From contig CAJUDV010000002.1 of NCBI GenBank assembly GCA_910585385.1, positions 37,080 through 101,079 on the forward strand: a stretch of 64,000 nt of DNA, written 5' to 3'. The DNA is from an uncultured Oscillibacter sp. (GTDB lineage: Bacteria > Bacillota > Clostridia > Oscillospirales > Oscillospiraceae). The notes beneath the pieces are model-generated. The model saw only the letters and a list, made by a program, of their open reading frames with translations. It ran no database searches and was not told where the DNA came from. This document shows, piece after piece, positions 57,638 to 64,000 of the stretch. How positions within the stretch are numbered: the first letter of the stretch is position 1; every line of letters begins with the position of its first letter. A program made the position numbers and the translations under genes.

Positions 57638-58159
57638 ATGGAACTGCATCCTGTGGATTTGAAAACAGGGATAATTCTTCCGGCCTTCGGCGTCCAAAAC
57701 GCCCTGCTGACCGCCGGCAGCCGGGAGAGCTGCAACACCATGACCATCGGCTGGTGCCAGGCGGGCCGGCTGTGGAACCTGCCGGTGTGCACCGTCTACG
57801 TGCGCCCGGAGCGGTACACCTATCAATTCATGGAGGAGCGGGACTACTTCACGGTGTCCGTCCTGCCGGAGAGCGAGAAGAAGACCATGGCCCTCTGCGG
57901 CTCCAGAAGCGGCCGGGATCTGGACAAAATCAAGGAGTGCGGCCTGACGGTCCGCTACGGCGCTGGGGACACGCCCTACTTCGCCGAGGCGGAGGCCGTG
58001 CTGGTGTGCCGGAAGCTGTACGTCCAGGATATGGACCCCGCCTGCGCTGCGGCCGGAGAGGAGAAGATCCTCCCCTACTACGGCGAGAAGGGCGGCTGGC
58101 ACCGGATCTACACCGGCGAGATCGTGGAGGCCTATTCCGCCAGACCATACGCGAAATAA
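57638..58159 (+). CDS. Flavin reductase-like domain protein
   Basis: 173 aa; one flavin_reductase (FMN-binding split-barrel) domain: AFGVQNALLTAGSRESCNTMTIGWCQAGRLWNLPVCTVYVRPERYTYQF, YFTVSVLPESEKKTMALCGSRSGRDLDKI. Such proteins bind FMN and reduce flavins or act on small redox substrates in the cytoplasm; the substrate is unknown. GAAAGGGGCC precedes the start. It is separated from hflX by a structured 88-bp repeat-like segment. Confidence 0.85.
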   Translation: MELHPVDLKTGIILPAFGVQNALLTAGSRESCNTMTIGWCQAGRLWNLPVCTVYVRPERYTYQFMEERDYFTVSVLPESEKKTMALCGSRSGRDLDKIKECGLTVRYGAGDTPYFAEAEAVLVCRKLYVQDMDPACAAAGEEKILPYYGEKGGWHRIYTGEIVEAYSARPYAK

Positions 58160-58180
58160 CCGGAAATTTACGGTTTGCCC

Positions 58181-58268
58181 TTGCAGGGGGCGGCCTTCGC
58201 GCCGCCCCGCTTGCCGGGATAGTCCCGGCGGCGGAAGAGACGGGCCGGGACAGAGCCGGCCCCTGCAA
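58181..58268. repeat. Nested inverted-repeat segment between genes
   Basis: Outer arms TTGCAGGGG (58181-58189) and CCCCTGCAA (58260-58268) enclose GGGGCGGC/GCCGCCCC and CCGGGA/TCCCGG hairpins. It resembles a REP/BIME-type palindromic unit. It is unrelated in sequence to the copies A-E family. No second copy is visible in this window. Confidence 0.45.
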
Positions 58269-58287
58269 CAGACAGGCAAGGAGTTTT

Positions 58288-59559
58288 ATGCGAGATACGA
58301 CAGAAATTCGAGACAAAGTGGTGCTGGTGGGCCTGAGCTCACCGGTGCTGAAAAAAGAGGAGAACGCCAGCGAGGAAACCATGGAGGAGCTCTCCGCCCT
58401 GGTGGAGACCGCCGGGGGGGAGACCGTGGGCATCGTGCTCCAGAACCGCCCCACGCCGGACCCCCGGACCTTCATCGGCGAGGGCAAGGTGGCGGAGGTG
58501 CAGCTCTACTGCGAAAATGTGGAGGCCACCATGGTCATCTTTGACAACGACCTCTCCCCCTCCCAGCAGCGGGTGCTGACGGACCTGCTGGGCGTCCAGG
58601 TGCTGGACCGCTGCGGGCTGATTTTGGACATCTTCGCCCAGCGGGCCCAGACGAAGGAGGGCCGCCTCCAGGTGGAGCTGGCCCAGTACCGCTACCTGCT
58701 GCCCCGGCTCATAGGCATGTGGACCCACCTGGAGCGTCAGGCGGGCACCAGCGGCAAGGGGCCCATCGGCTCCAAGGGCCCCGGCGAGACCCAGCTGGAG
58801 ACGGACCGCCGCCACATCCGGCGGAAGATCGACAAGCTCCGGGACGACCTGGAGGATGTGCGCCGGGTGCGGGGCACCCAGCGCCAGCAGCGGCGGAAGA
58901 ACGAGGTGCCGGTGGTGGCCATTGTGGGCTACACCAACGCCGGCAAATCCACGCTGTTAAACCGTCTCACCGGGGCGGGCATCCCGGCTAACAACCGGCT
59001 CTTTGACACCCTGGACACCACCAGCCGCCTCCTGGCGGTGAACGACACCCTAGACGTGGTGCTCTCCGACACGGTGGGCTTCATTCGAAAGCTGCCCCAT
59101 CAGCTGGTGGAGGCCTTCAAGGCCACGCTGGAGGAACTGGAGTACGCGGATTTGCTGCTCCATGTCATCGACGTGTCCAATCCGGAGTGGCAGCTCCAGG
59201 CCCAGGTGGTGGAGAGCCTCATCGCCGAGCTGGGGGCGGGAGAGCTGCCCCGGGTCGACGTGTTCAACAAGTACGACAAGCTGCCGGTGGGGGAGATCAT
59301 GCCCCACGGCGAGGACATCTGCGCCATCTCCGCCAAAACCGGCGAGGGGATAGACAAGCTGCTGGAGCTCATCGGCCGCAAGCTGGACAGGGGCGTCCGC
59401 CGGGTGGTGCTCCGCATTCCCTACGATCAGGGCGGCCTGGTGGACACGCTGTACCGGGAGGCCAAGGTGGAAGGCGTGGAGTACGGCGAGGCCATTCAGG
59501 TGACGGCGGTCTGCGGCCCCAGGACCCTGGGGAGACTGGAGCCCTTTATTGCGGAGTGA
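58288..59559 (+). CDS. hflX: Ribosome-associated GTPase HflX
   Basis: 423 aa. The N-terminal HflX domain has the glycine-rich linker SGKGPIGSKGPGETQLETDRRHIR (about 153-176) that marks the family. The G domain follows with G1 VGYTNAGKST (about 213-222), G3 DTVGFIRKLP (about 260-269) and G4 NKYD (about 329). It rescues or splits stalled ribosomes in other bacteria. ATG 58288 has AAGGAG upstream; the longer frame runs through the flavin reductase gene. The 3' end overlaps the convergent gene at 59546 by 14 bp. Confidence 0.95.
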   Translation: MRDTTEIRDKVVLVGLSSPVLKKEENASEETMEELSALVETAGGETVGIVLQNRPTPDPRTFIGEGKVAEVQLYCENVEATMVIFDNDLSPSQQRVLTDLLGVQVLDRCGLILDIFAQRAQTKEGRLQVELAQYRYLLPRLIGMWTHLERQAGTSGKGPIGSKGPGETQLETDRRHIRRKIDKLRDDLEDVRRVRGTQRQQRRKNEVPVVAIVGYTNAGKSTLLNRLTGAGIPANNRLFDTLDTTSRLLAVNDTLDVVLSDTVGFIRKLPHQLVEAFKATLEELEYADLLLHVIDVSNPEWQLQAQVVESLIAELGAGELPRVDVFNKYDKLPVGEIMPHGEDICAISAKTGEGIDKLLELIGRKLDRGVRRVVLRIPYDQGGLVDTLYREAKVEGVEYGEAIQVTAVCGPRTLGRLEPFIAE

Positions 59560-59818
59560 GGGCCGCCGCCCTCGGCTCAGAGGAACGGGCCTCGGAAGAC
59601 CCGGCGGGAATGAGCCGGGCCAGTCCCTTTCCGGTGCGGAAGCCCAGGGCGAAGGCGTGGATGGCGGTGAACTCCAGGCATTTGTCCAATTCCGCCCAGA
59701 TGGAGTGGGGCAGCTCGTTTTTTACAAGGTCGAAATGGGCGCGGTAGTCCTCCGGCGGGACGGCCTCCAGCTGGGGGCGGATGTAGTTGGCGTGGAGCCA
59801 GAGCATGAAGTCGGACAC
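59546..59818 (-). CDS. Small helical protein divergent from an XRE regulator, unknown function
   Basis: About 90 aa. A conserved-looking core is SDFMLWLHANYIRPQLEAVPPEDYRAHFDLVKNELPHSIWAELDKCLEFTAIHAFALGFRTG, followed by a variable tail. I do not recognise the family. The start is probably GTG 59818 with AAAGGGTGA upstream. It diverges from a small XRE repressor across a short AT-rich region with TTAGCGT repeats, so it may be controlled by it. That arrangement is common in phage- or plasmid-derived cassettes. Confidence 0.6.
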   Translation of the reverse strand: MSDFMLWLHANYIRPQLEAVPPEDYRAHFDLVKNELPHSIWAELDKCLEFTAIHAFALGFRTGKGLARLIPAGSSEARSSEPRAAALTPQ

Positions 59819-59873
59819 AAAAATCACCCTTTCAAAAAACACAAAACTTAGCGTATTCTATAGATAATATAGC

Positions 59874-59891
59874 ACACTAAATTTAGCGTGT
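59874..59891. promoter_or_regulatory. Operator-like dyad between the divergent small genes
   Basis: ACACTAAATTTAGCGTGT is a near-perfect dyad (two extra bases in the right arm), and TTAGCGT is repeated at 59849-59855. The region is AT-rich against the GC-rich background. A probable site for the XRE protein encoded at 59907. Confidence 0.5.
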
Positions 59892-59906
59892 CAAGGGGAG
59901 AGAGTT

Positions 59907-60152
59907 ATGATATTTCACGAACGGGTACGGGCTCTGCGAAAGGAGCGGAGGGAAACACAGGTCCAGACTGCCACGGCAATGGGCCTGGGGGACCGACATT
60001 ACCAACGCTTTGAGCAGGGGACCAATTTACCCAGTTTTCAGAACATCATCGCCTTGGCGGACTATTTTCAGGTCAACGCGGATTACCTGCTGGGCCGGAC
60101 CGACGTGCGGGAGATGCTTCCTCCCTCCGTCCAGAGGGAGGATCTCTCATGA
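59907..60152 (+). CDS. XRE-family helix-turn-helix regulator
   Basis: 81 aa, a single Cro/C1-type HTH: FHERVRALRKERRETQVQTATAMGLGDRHYQRFEQGTNLPSFQNIIALADYFQVNADYLLGRTD. AGGGGAGAG precedes the start. It overlaps the YigZ gene by 4 bp and diverges from the small gene at 59546. A local repressor acting on the shared intergenic region is likely. Confidence 0.88.
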   Translation: MIFHERVRALRKERRETQVQTATAMGLGDRHYQRFEQGTNLPSFQNIIALADYFQVNADYLLGRTDVREMLPPSVQREDLS

Positions 60153-60778
60153 GCGGCTATCTGGTGCCCTATCAGGACAGCGGGAGCGAGTTCACAGAAA
60201 AGCGCTCCCGCTTCATCAGCCAGCTCTGGCGGGTGGAGACGGAGGCGGAGGCCCGGGCCCATCTGGAGGCGGTGCGGAAGCAGTACTACGACGCCCGGCA
60301 CCACTGCTGGTGCTATCTGCTGAATGGCGGCGCCGTCCGCTACTCCGACGACGGCGAGCCCCAGGGCACCGCCGGCCAGCCCATGCTGAATGTCTTCCAG
60401 CGCCAGTGCGTCACCAACGTCTGCTGCGTGGTGACCCGGTACTTCGGCGGCATCCTGCTGGGGGCCGGGGGTCTGACCCGGGCCTATACCCGGGGGGCGA
60501 AGGACGCCCTGGACGCCGCGGGAGTCTGCCGGGTGAGCCTGTGGACGCTGTGGGACGTCCCCTGCACCTATCCCCTTCTGGAGCGGGTGAAAATGGACAT
60601 CGCCGCCTGCGGCGGCGTGGTGCGGGACACGGTATACGGCGCGGAGGTGACGCTGCGGGCGGCCTTTCCCGCCGGGGGCGCGGAGTCCTTTGTCCCCAGG
60701 CTGACGGAGCTCTCCGCCGGCGCGCTGGAGATGGCGGCGGCGGGGGAGGAGTACCTGCCCGGTCCCAGAGAAGAGTAA
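60149..60778 (+). CDS. YigZ/IMPACT family protein
   Basis: 209 aa. The IMPACT N-terminal domain (about 1-120) has EKRSRFISQLWRVETEAEARAHLEAVRKQYYDARHHCWCYLL, SDDGEPQGTAGQPML and VVTRYFGGILLGAGGLTRAYT. A DUF1949 C-terminal domain follows. Related proteins are linked to translation control and stress, but the function is not settled. The start overlaps the XRE stop codon (ATGA). Confidence 0.92.
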   Translation: MSGYLVPYQDSGSEFTEKRSRFISQLWRVETEAEARAHLEAVRKQYYDARHHCWCYLLNGGAVRYSDDGEPQGTAGQPMLNVFQRQCVTNVCCVVTRYFGGILLGAGGLTRAYTRGAKDALDAAGVCRVSLWTLWDVPCTYPLLERVKMDIAACGGVVRDTVYGAEVTLRAAFPAGGAESFVPRLTELSAGALEMAAAGEEYLPGPREE

Positions 60779-60780
60779 CA

Positions 60781-60808
60781 CCGGCGTGTGCCAAAAGGCA
60801 CACGCCGG
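60781..60808. terminator. Terminator between convergent genes
   Basis: CCGGCGTGTGCC (60781-60792), loop AAAA, GGCACACGCCGG (60797-60808), then CATTCTATT. It can serve both yigZ and the minus-strand HMA-like gene. Confidence 0.8.
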
Positions 60809-60812
60809 CATT

Positions 60813-61034
60813 CTATTCTCCGCCGTCCCGTAGATGAAACCCCAATTCCTGGATCTTTTGGAGAATCTGTTCCTGCCGGACGCCGGAGGTGTCATAGTCC
60901 ACCGCCAGGCACCCGCCGCCGCTGACGCTGACGGAGGTGACCCCCGGCAGGGTGTCCAGCTCCCGCTTCAGCAGCGCCGCGTCGTGTTTTCCGGCGGCGT
61001 TCTCCAGAGAAAAATAAGCGCTCAGACGAGCCAC
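60813..61034 (-). CDS. HMA-like ferredoxin-fold protein lacking the CxxC metal site
   Basis: 73 aa. The pattern ALLKRELDTLPGVTSVSVSGGGCLAVDYDTSGVRQEQILQKIQELGF is that of a heavy-metal-associated domain (beta-alpha-beta-beta-alpha-beta). The usual MxCxxC loop is replaced by LENAAGKHDA, so copper/zinc binding by the classic site is not expected. The start is GTG 61034 with AAAGAGGTG upstream; the longer frame has no ribosome site. No P-type ATPase is nearby. Confidence 0.65.
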   Translation of the reverse strand: MARLSAYFSLENAAGKHDAALLKRELDTLPGVTSVSVSGGGCLAVDYDTSGVRQEQILQKIQELGFHLRDGGE

Positions 61035-61205
61035 AGCAATCACCTCTTTGGAAAATAGGATGTCCCGCGGGGTGAAAAAGATGTAAATGAAATGCGGGCG
61101 CGGCAGGCAAGCTATATAAATATAGTTGGCACGCCTGAAAATCGGCAGAGCTTGGCGGTCAAAATGGCGCGAGGCAATTCTCACAAAAATTTCCGGGGGG
61201 AAAAA

Positions 61206-61235
61206 CGGATATTCCCGGCGGTTCGAGTCAAACTA
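61206..61235 (+). promoter_or_regulatory. SigG-type (forespore) promoter of the SASP gene
   Basis: CGGATA (61206-61211), a 17-bp spacer and CAAACTA (61229-61235) resemble the SigG consensus (TGMATA, 17-18 bp, CATACTA). It lies 69 bp before the SASP start. Confidence 0.6.
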
Positions 61236-61303
61236 TGCGGGCGATACCCAATGGACCCACGCGCAAATCAGCAAGTATGATTGATGAAAAGGAGAAATTG
61301 ACT

Positions 61304-61567
61304 ATGTCCAGCAAGAACAATAACAAGATCAATGTTCCCGAGGCCCGTGCCGCTATGGATAAGTTCAAGATGGAGGCTGCCGCCGAGGTTGGCGTCAACC
61401 TGAAGGAGGGCTACAACGGCGACCTCACCAGCCGCGAGGCCGGCTCCGTGGGCGGCCAGATGGTCAAGAAGATGATACCCATGAGAACTGCGAGCTTTGC
61501 GCGGGCGGACAGAACGGCTATAGGGCATCGGGTGATGGTTACATATCGGGCGGGACTATACCTGTAA
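61304..61567 (+). CDS. Alpha/beta-type small acid-soluble spore protein with replaced C-terminus
   Basis: 87 aa. Residues 1-57 are a normal SASP: NVPEARAAMDKFKMEAAAEVGVNL, the GPR protease-like segment, and GDLTSREAGSVGGQMVKKMI. Family members normally end a few residues later with an acidic helix and a stop. Here the frame continues into 29 unrelated residues (PMRTASFARADRTAI ...). From about 61476 another frame looks more protein-like (HENCELCAGGQNGY ...), so the tail seems to be foreign sequence joined to the gene. DNA binding may survive, since both conserved helices are largely present. GGAGAAATTG precedes the start. Confidence 0.75.
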   Translation: MSSKNNNKINVPEARAAMDKFKMEAAAEVGVNLKEGYNGDLTSREAGSVGGQMVKKMIPMRTASFARADRTAIGHRVMVTYRAGLYL

Positions 61568-61582
61568 AGTGAATAGAAAGAG

Positions 61583-61621
61583 AACTCACCCGCAGGGAGT
61601 ACAGCTCTCTGCGGGTGAGTT
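61583..61621 (+). terminator. Terminator after the SASP gene
   Basis: AACTCACCCGCAG (61583-61595) and CTGCGGGTGAGTT (61609-61621), then GTGCATTTT. Confidence 0.8.
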
Positions 61622-61672
61622 GTGCATTTTCGATTGATTTTTCTTCTCTTGCCTGTTATGATGTTTCTAAGA

Positions 61673-61736
61673 ACATAACAACATAAGAACTAACATAAGA
61701 AAAATCTTACTTATCCCCTTTCTTTCTTATGTTCTT
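61673..61736. promoter_or_regulatory. AACATAAGAA repeat cluster before the AlbA_2 gene
   Basis: Copies of (A)ACATAAGAA occur at 61681-61689 and 61693-61701, with AACATAA at 61673, and an inverted copy TTCTTATGTT at 61724-61733. The region is AT-rich and lies 25-88 bp before the start codon. It looks like a set of regulator sites, perhaps for the AlbA_2/HTH protein itself. Confidence 0.5.
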
Positions 61737-61760
61737 GCGGCTTAAAAAAGGAGTGTGCTT

Positions 61761-63239
61761 ATGCTGGAAGAAGAATTTGGAAAACTGCTTTTAAGAGTTC
61801 AGCAGCGAAATTGCGAGGAACAGACCCTGGAGGTCAAGGCCGCCAACAAGGGATGTCCGGAGCGGCTCTATGACACGTTTTCTGCCTTTGCCAACCAAAA
61901 CGAGGGTGGGATGCTTCTATTTGGTCTGGATGAAAAGCAGGGGTTTGCCAAGGTCGGGGTCTACGATGCCCAGGACCTCCAAAAGAAACTGATGGAGGTG
62001 GGTGAGTCCATGACCCCGGTGGTGCGTCCTGTTTTATCGGTCTATGGGGAGGGGAGCATGCTGTTTGTGGCGGCGGAGATCCCTCCACTGGATCTGGCGG
62101 AGCGCCCCTGCTTCAAAACGGCGCGGGGCCGTCTCAAGGGGGCTTTCATCCGGGTGGGCGATGCCGATAAGCCTATGACCGAGTACGAGGTCTACAGCTA
62201 CGAGGCCTACCGCAAGCGGAGCCGGGACGATCTGCGAACGGTGGCGGGAATCTCCTCCTCCGCTCTGGATCAGGTCCAGCTGGAGCAGTATCTGCTGAAG
62301 CGCAAGCTGGACCGCCCCAATTTCGCCTCAGTCCCTGCGGAGCAGCTCTATGAGCTGACCGGACTGCAAAAGGAGGGGCAGTTCACCCTCACAGCGGTCC
62401 TGCTGTTCAGCCTGTACCCCCAGGCCTATTTTCCCCAGCTCAGCATCATCGCGTCCCGTGTGCCGGGTACAGAGATGGGGGAAGTGGACGAAACAGGGCG
62501 GCGTTTCCTGGACAGCAAACGCATTGAGGGCACCCTGGTGGAAATGCTGGAGGGTGCGGTCAGCTTCCTGCGCAGCAATATGCGCATTGCTGTACGCATC
62601 GACCCGAGAACGGGAAGGCGGCAGGATATCCCGGAATATCCCCTTGACGCCCTCCGGGAAGCGGTACTGAATGCGCTGGTCCACCGGGACTACAGCACGC
62701 ATACGGAAAATATGCCCATTCAGCTGATTATGTTCCACGACCGGGTGGAGATCCGGAACCCCGGCGGGCTTTACGGCCGTCTGACGGTAGATCAGCTGGG
62801 AAAAATCCAGCCGGACACCCGAAATCCGGCGCTGATTACCGCGATGGAAGCCTTGGGACAGACGGAAAACCGCTATTCCGGTATCCCAAGAATCCGCCGT
62901 GCCATGGCGGAGGCCGGCCTGCCCGAACCGGTATTCCGGGATGACCGCTGGGAATTTTCCGTCTGCCTCTATAACAAGGAGGCGGCAGAACAGCCTCCAG
63001 AACGCAAACCGGCGCTTTCCGCTGAAAAACTGCCCTTGGACGACCGCGGACTGCTTGACTTTTGCAGGACGCCCCGCACGCGAAAGGAAATTGTGCGTTT
63101 TTTGGGGATTGCCTCCGGTCAGTACGCTACCCGGCGCTACCTGGAGCCGCTGGTGAAATCCGGGATGATTTTGATGACCCTCCCGGACCGGCCCAAAAGC
63201 CCGAAGCAGACCTACCAGACAAATCCGGATATCCGGTGA
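61761..63239 (+). CDS. AlbA_2 (Schlafen-like) domain ATP-binding/HTH protein
   Basis: 492 aa. The N-terminal AlbA_2 domain (about 15-130) has EEQTLEVKAANKG, FSAFANQNEGGMLLFGLDEKQGF and GAFIRVGDADKPMTEYEV. A GHKL-like C-terminal domain has PEYPLDALREAVLNALVHRDYS and RVEIRNPGGLYG (about 300-345), with a winged helix near the end. Such RecG-like/transcriptional proteins often accompany type I restriction genes as regulators. AAAAAGGAG precedes the start. It lies 32 bp before hsdM, so it belongs to the same cassette. Base composition is somewhat lower in GC than its neighbours. Confidence 0.85.
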   Translation: MLEEEFGKLLLRVQQRNCEEQTLEVKAANKGCPERLYDTFSAFANQNEGGMLLFGLDEKQGFAKVGVYDAQDLQKKLMEVGESMTPVVRPVLSVYGEGSMLFVAAEIPPLDLAERPCFKTARGRLKGAFIRVGDADKPMTEYEVYSYEAYRKRSRDDLRTVAGISSSALDQVQLEQYLLKRKLDRPNFASVPAEQLYELTGLQKEGQFTLTAVLLFSLYPQAYFPQLSIIASRVPGTEMGEVDETGRRFLDSKRIEGTLVEMLEGAVSFLRSNMRIAVRIDPRTGRRQDIPEYPLDALREAVLNALVHRDYSTHTENMPIQLIMFHDRVEIRNPGGLYGRLTVDQLGKIQPDTRNPALITAMEALGQTENRYSGIPRIRRAMAEAGLPEPVFRDDRWEFSVCLYNKEAAEQPPERKPALSAEKLPLDDRGLLDFCRTPRTRKEIVRFLGIASGQYATRRYLEPLVKSGMILMTLPDRPKSPKQTYQTNPDIR

Positions 63240-63271
63240 TCAATCATAAAAACCAGAAAGAGAGAACCGCT

Positions 63272-64000
63272 ATGATTACAGGCGAACTGAAAAACAAGAT
63301 CAACGCCCTCTGGGAGATCTTCTGGACGGGCGGCATTACCAACCCTCTGGACGTGGTGGAGCAGATGACCTACCTGATGTTCATCCACGATCTGGATGAG
63401 ACAGACAATCTGCGCGCCAAGGAGAGCGCCATGCTGGGCTTGCCCTACAAAAGTATGTTCGGGGAGGAGGTCCAAATTGGGGAGCGGACTGTCCCGGGCA
63501 ATCAGCTCAAGTGGTCGGTATTCCACGACTTCCCCGCCGGGAAGATGTACACCGTGGTGCAGGAGCAGGTGTTCCCCTTCATCAAGAACCTCCACGGGGA
63601 CAAGGGCAGCGCCTACGCCAAGTACATGGACGACGCCATCTTCAAAATCCCCACACCGCTGATGCTGGACAAGGTTGTCACCGCCCTGGACGAGATCTAC
63701 GCCCAGATGGCCCAGCTCCGGGACGGCGACGTGCGGGGAGACGTGTATGAGTTCCTTCTGTCCAAAATCGCCACCGCCGGGGTGAACGGCCAGTTCCGCA
63801 CGCCCCGGCATATCATAAAAATGATGGTGGAGCTGATGGCCCCGGTCCAGACGAGGTCATCTGCGACCCAGCCTGCGGCACCTCCGGTTTCCTGGTGGCG
63901 GCGGGGGAGTACCTGAAAGCCAACCGCAAGGAGGAAATCTTCTTCAAGGTCTTGAAAGAAAGCATTCTTGGTAGCAGCGAGAAAAGAGTATTGTCAAAAG
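63272..64000 (+). pseudogene. hsdM: Type I restriction-modification methyltransferase subunit, frameshifted and cut by the window end
   Basis: The first 190 residues are a normal HsdM N-terminus: an HsdM_N helical domain (ALWEIFWTGGITNPLDVVEQMTYLMFIHDLDE) and VYEFLLSKIATAGVNGQFRTPRHIIKMMVELMAP. The frame then breaks at the CCCC run 63840-63843. One missing base puts the SAM-binding motif (DEVICDPACGTSGFLVAAGEYLKANRKEEIFF) in the next frame. After 63947 the translation (KVLKESILGSSEKRVLSK) no longer resembles HsdM and becomes AT-rich. The gene looks inactivated, unless the frameshift is a sequencing error or a switch. HsdS and HsdR would lie beyond the window. Confidence 0.75.

Noticed and set aside
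1..64000. tRNA or rRNA genes, CRISPR arrays, complete insertion sequences, prophage
   Set aside because: None was seen in any intergenic region. The only mobile-like features are the small inverted-repeat elements and the restriction-type cassette at the end.

Overview
The window looks like chromosomal DNA of a high-GC, spore-forming, gut-type Firmicute, most likely in or near the Oscillospiraceae (inference). Supporting points are the GC-rich third codon positions, a spoIIR gene, an alpha/beta-type spore SASP with a SigG-like promoter, AddAB, FabK rather than FabI, a VTC/DUF4956/CotH cluster, and a secreted M60 peptidase beside an SLH protein. I see no rRNA, tRNA, CRISPR array or complete IS element.

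Layout. 1-8 kb: the end of an inositol-dehydrogenase-like gene, recQ, a BlaI/BlaR1-type pair with two clear operators, and a P-loop ATPase. 8-16.4 kb: an aminotransferase/PTS-IIC operon diverges from a split B12-dependent methionine synthase cluster (reactivation-domain protein, MetH core, homocysteine methyltransferase/MTHFR fusion). An ECF S-component and a transcobalamin-C-like DUF4430 lipoprotein-sized protein converge on it. 16.8-23 kb: a 1642-aa secreted M60 peptidase with a dockerin, then an SLH protein whose N-terminal half looks cohesin-like. 23.3-26.6 kb: VTC, DUF4956 and CotH. 26.5-30.6 kb, minus strand: a small coiled-coil protein, an AgrC/LytTR-type two-component system, and an ECF sigma/anti-sigma pair.

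30.7-40.7 kb holds a complete type II fatty acid operon: acpP-accBCDA-fabH-fabK-fabD-fabG-fabF-fabZ, plus a MarR regulator on its own promoter. A 34-bp AT-rich palindrome sits on the predicted start of transcription of the operon. 40.77-41.2 kb is gene-free and contains two candidate structured RNAs. One has a 14-bp closing stem and its own promoter. Next come ychF, a second sigma/anti-sigma pair, thrH, DUF1015, ispE, spoIIR, addBA, an SRPBCC protein, a GH13 amylase, rpmE, a flavin reductase, hflX, a small XRE/YigZ locus and an HMA-like protein. The window ends with a SASP gene whose 3' end has been replaced, followed by a restriction-type island (AlbA_2 protein and a frameshifted hsdM).

The most unusual signal is a dispersed repeat of about 125-165 bp with 11-20 bp terminal inverted repeats. 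There are three long copies (23128, 38362, 56765) and two fragments (15389, 47976). Each long copy lies 20-41 bp upstream of a start codon, in the same orientation relative to the gene, and carries a TTGAC(A/G) box near its downstream end. Function and mobility of this family are inference.
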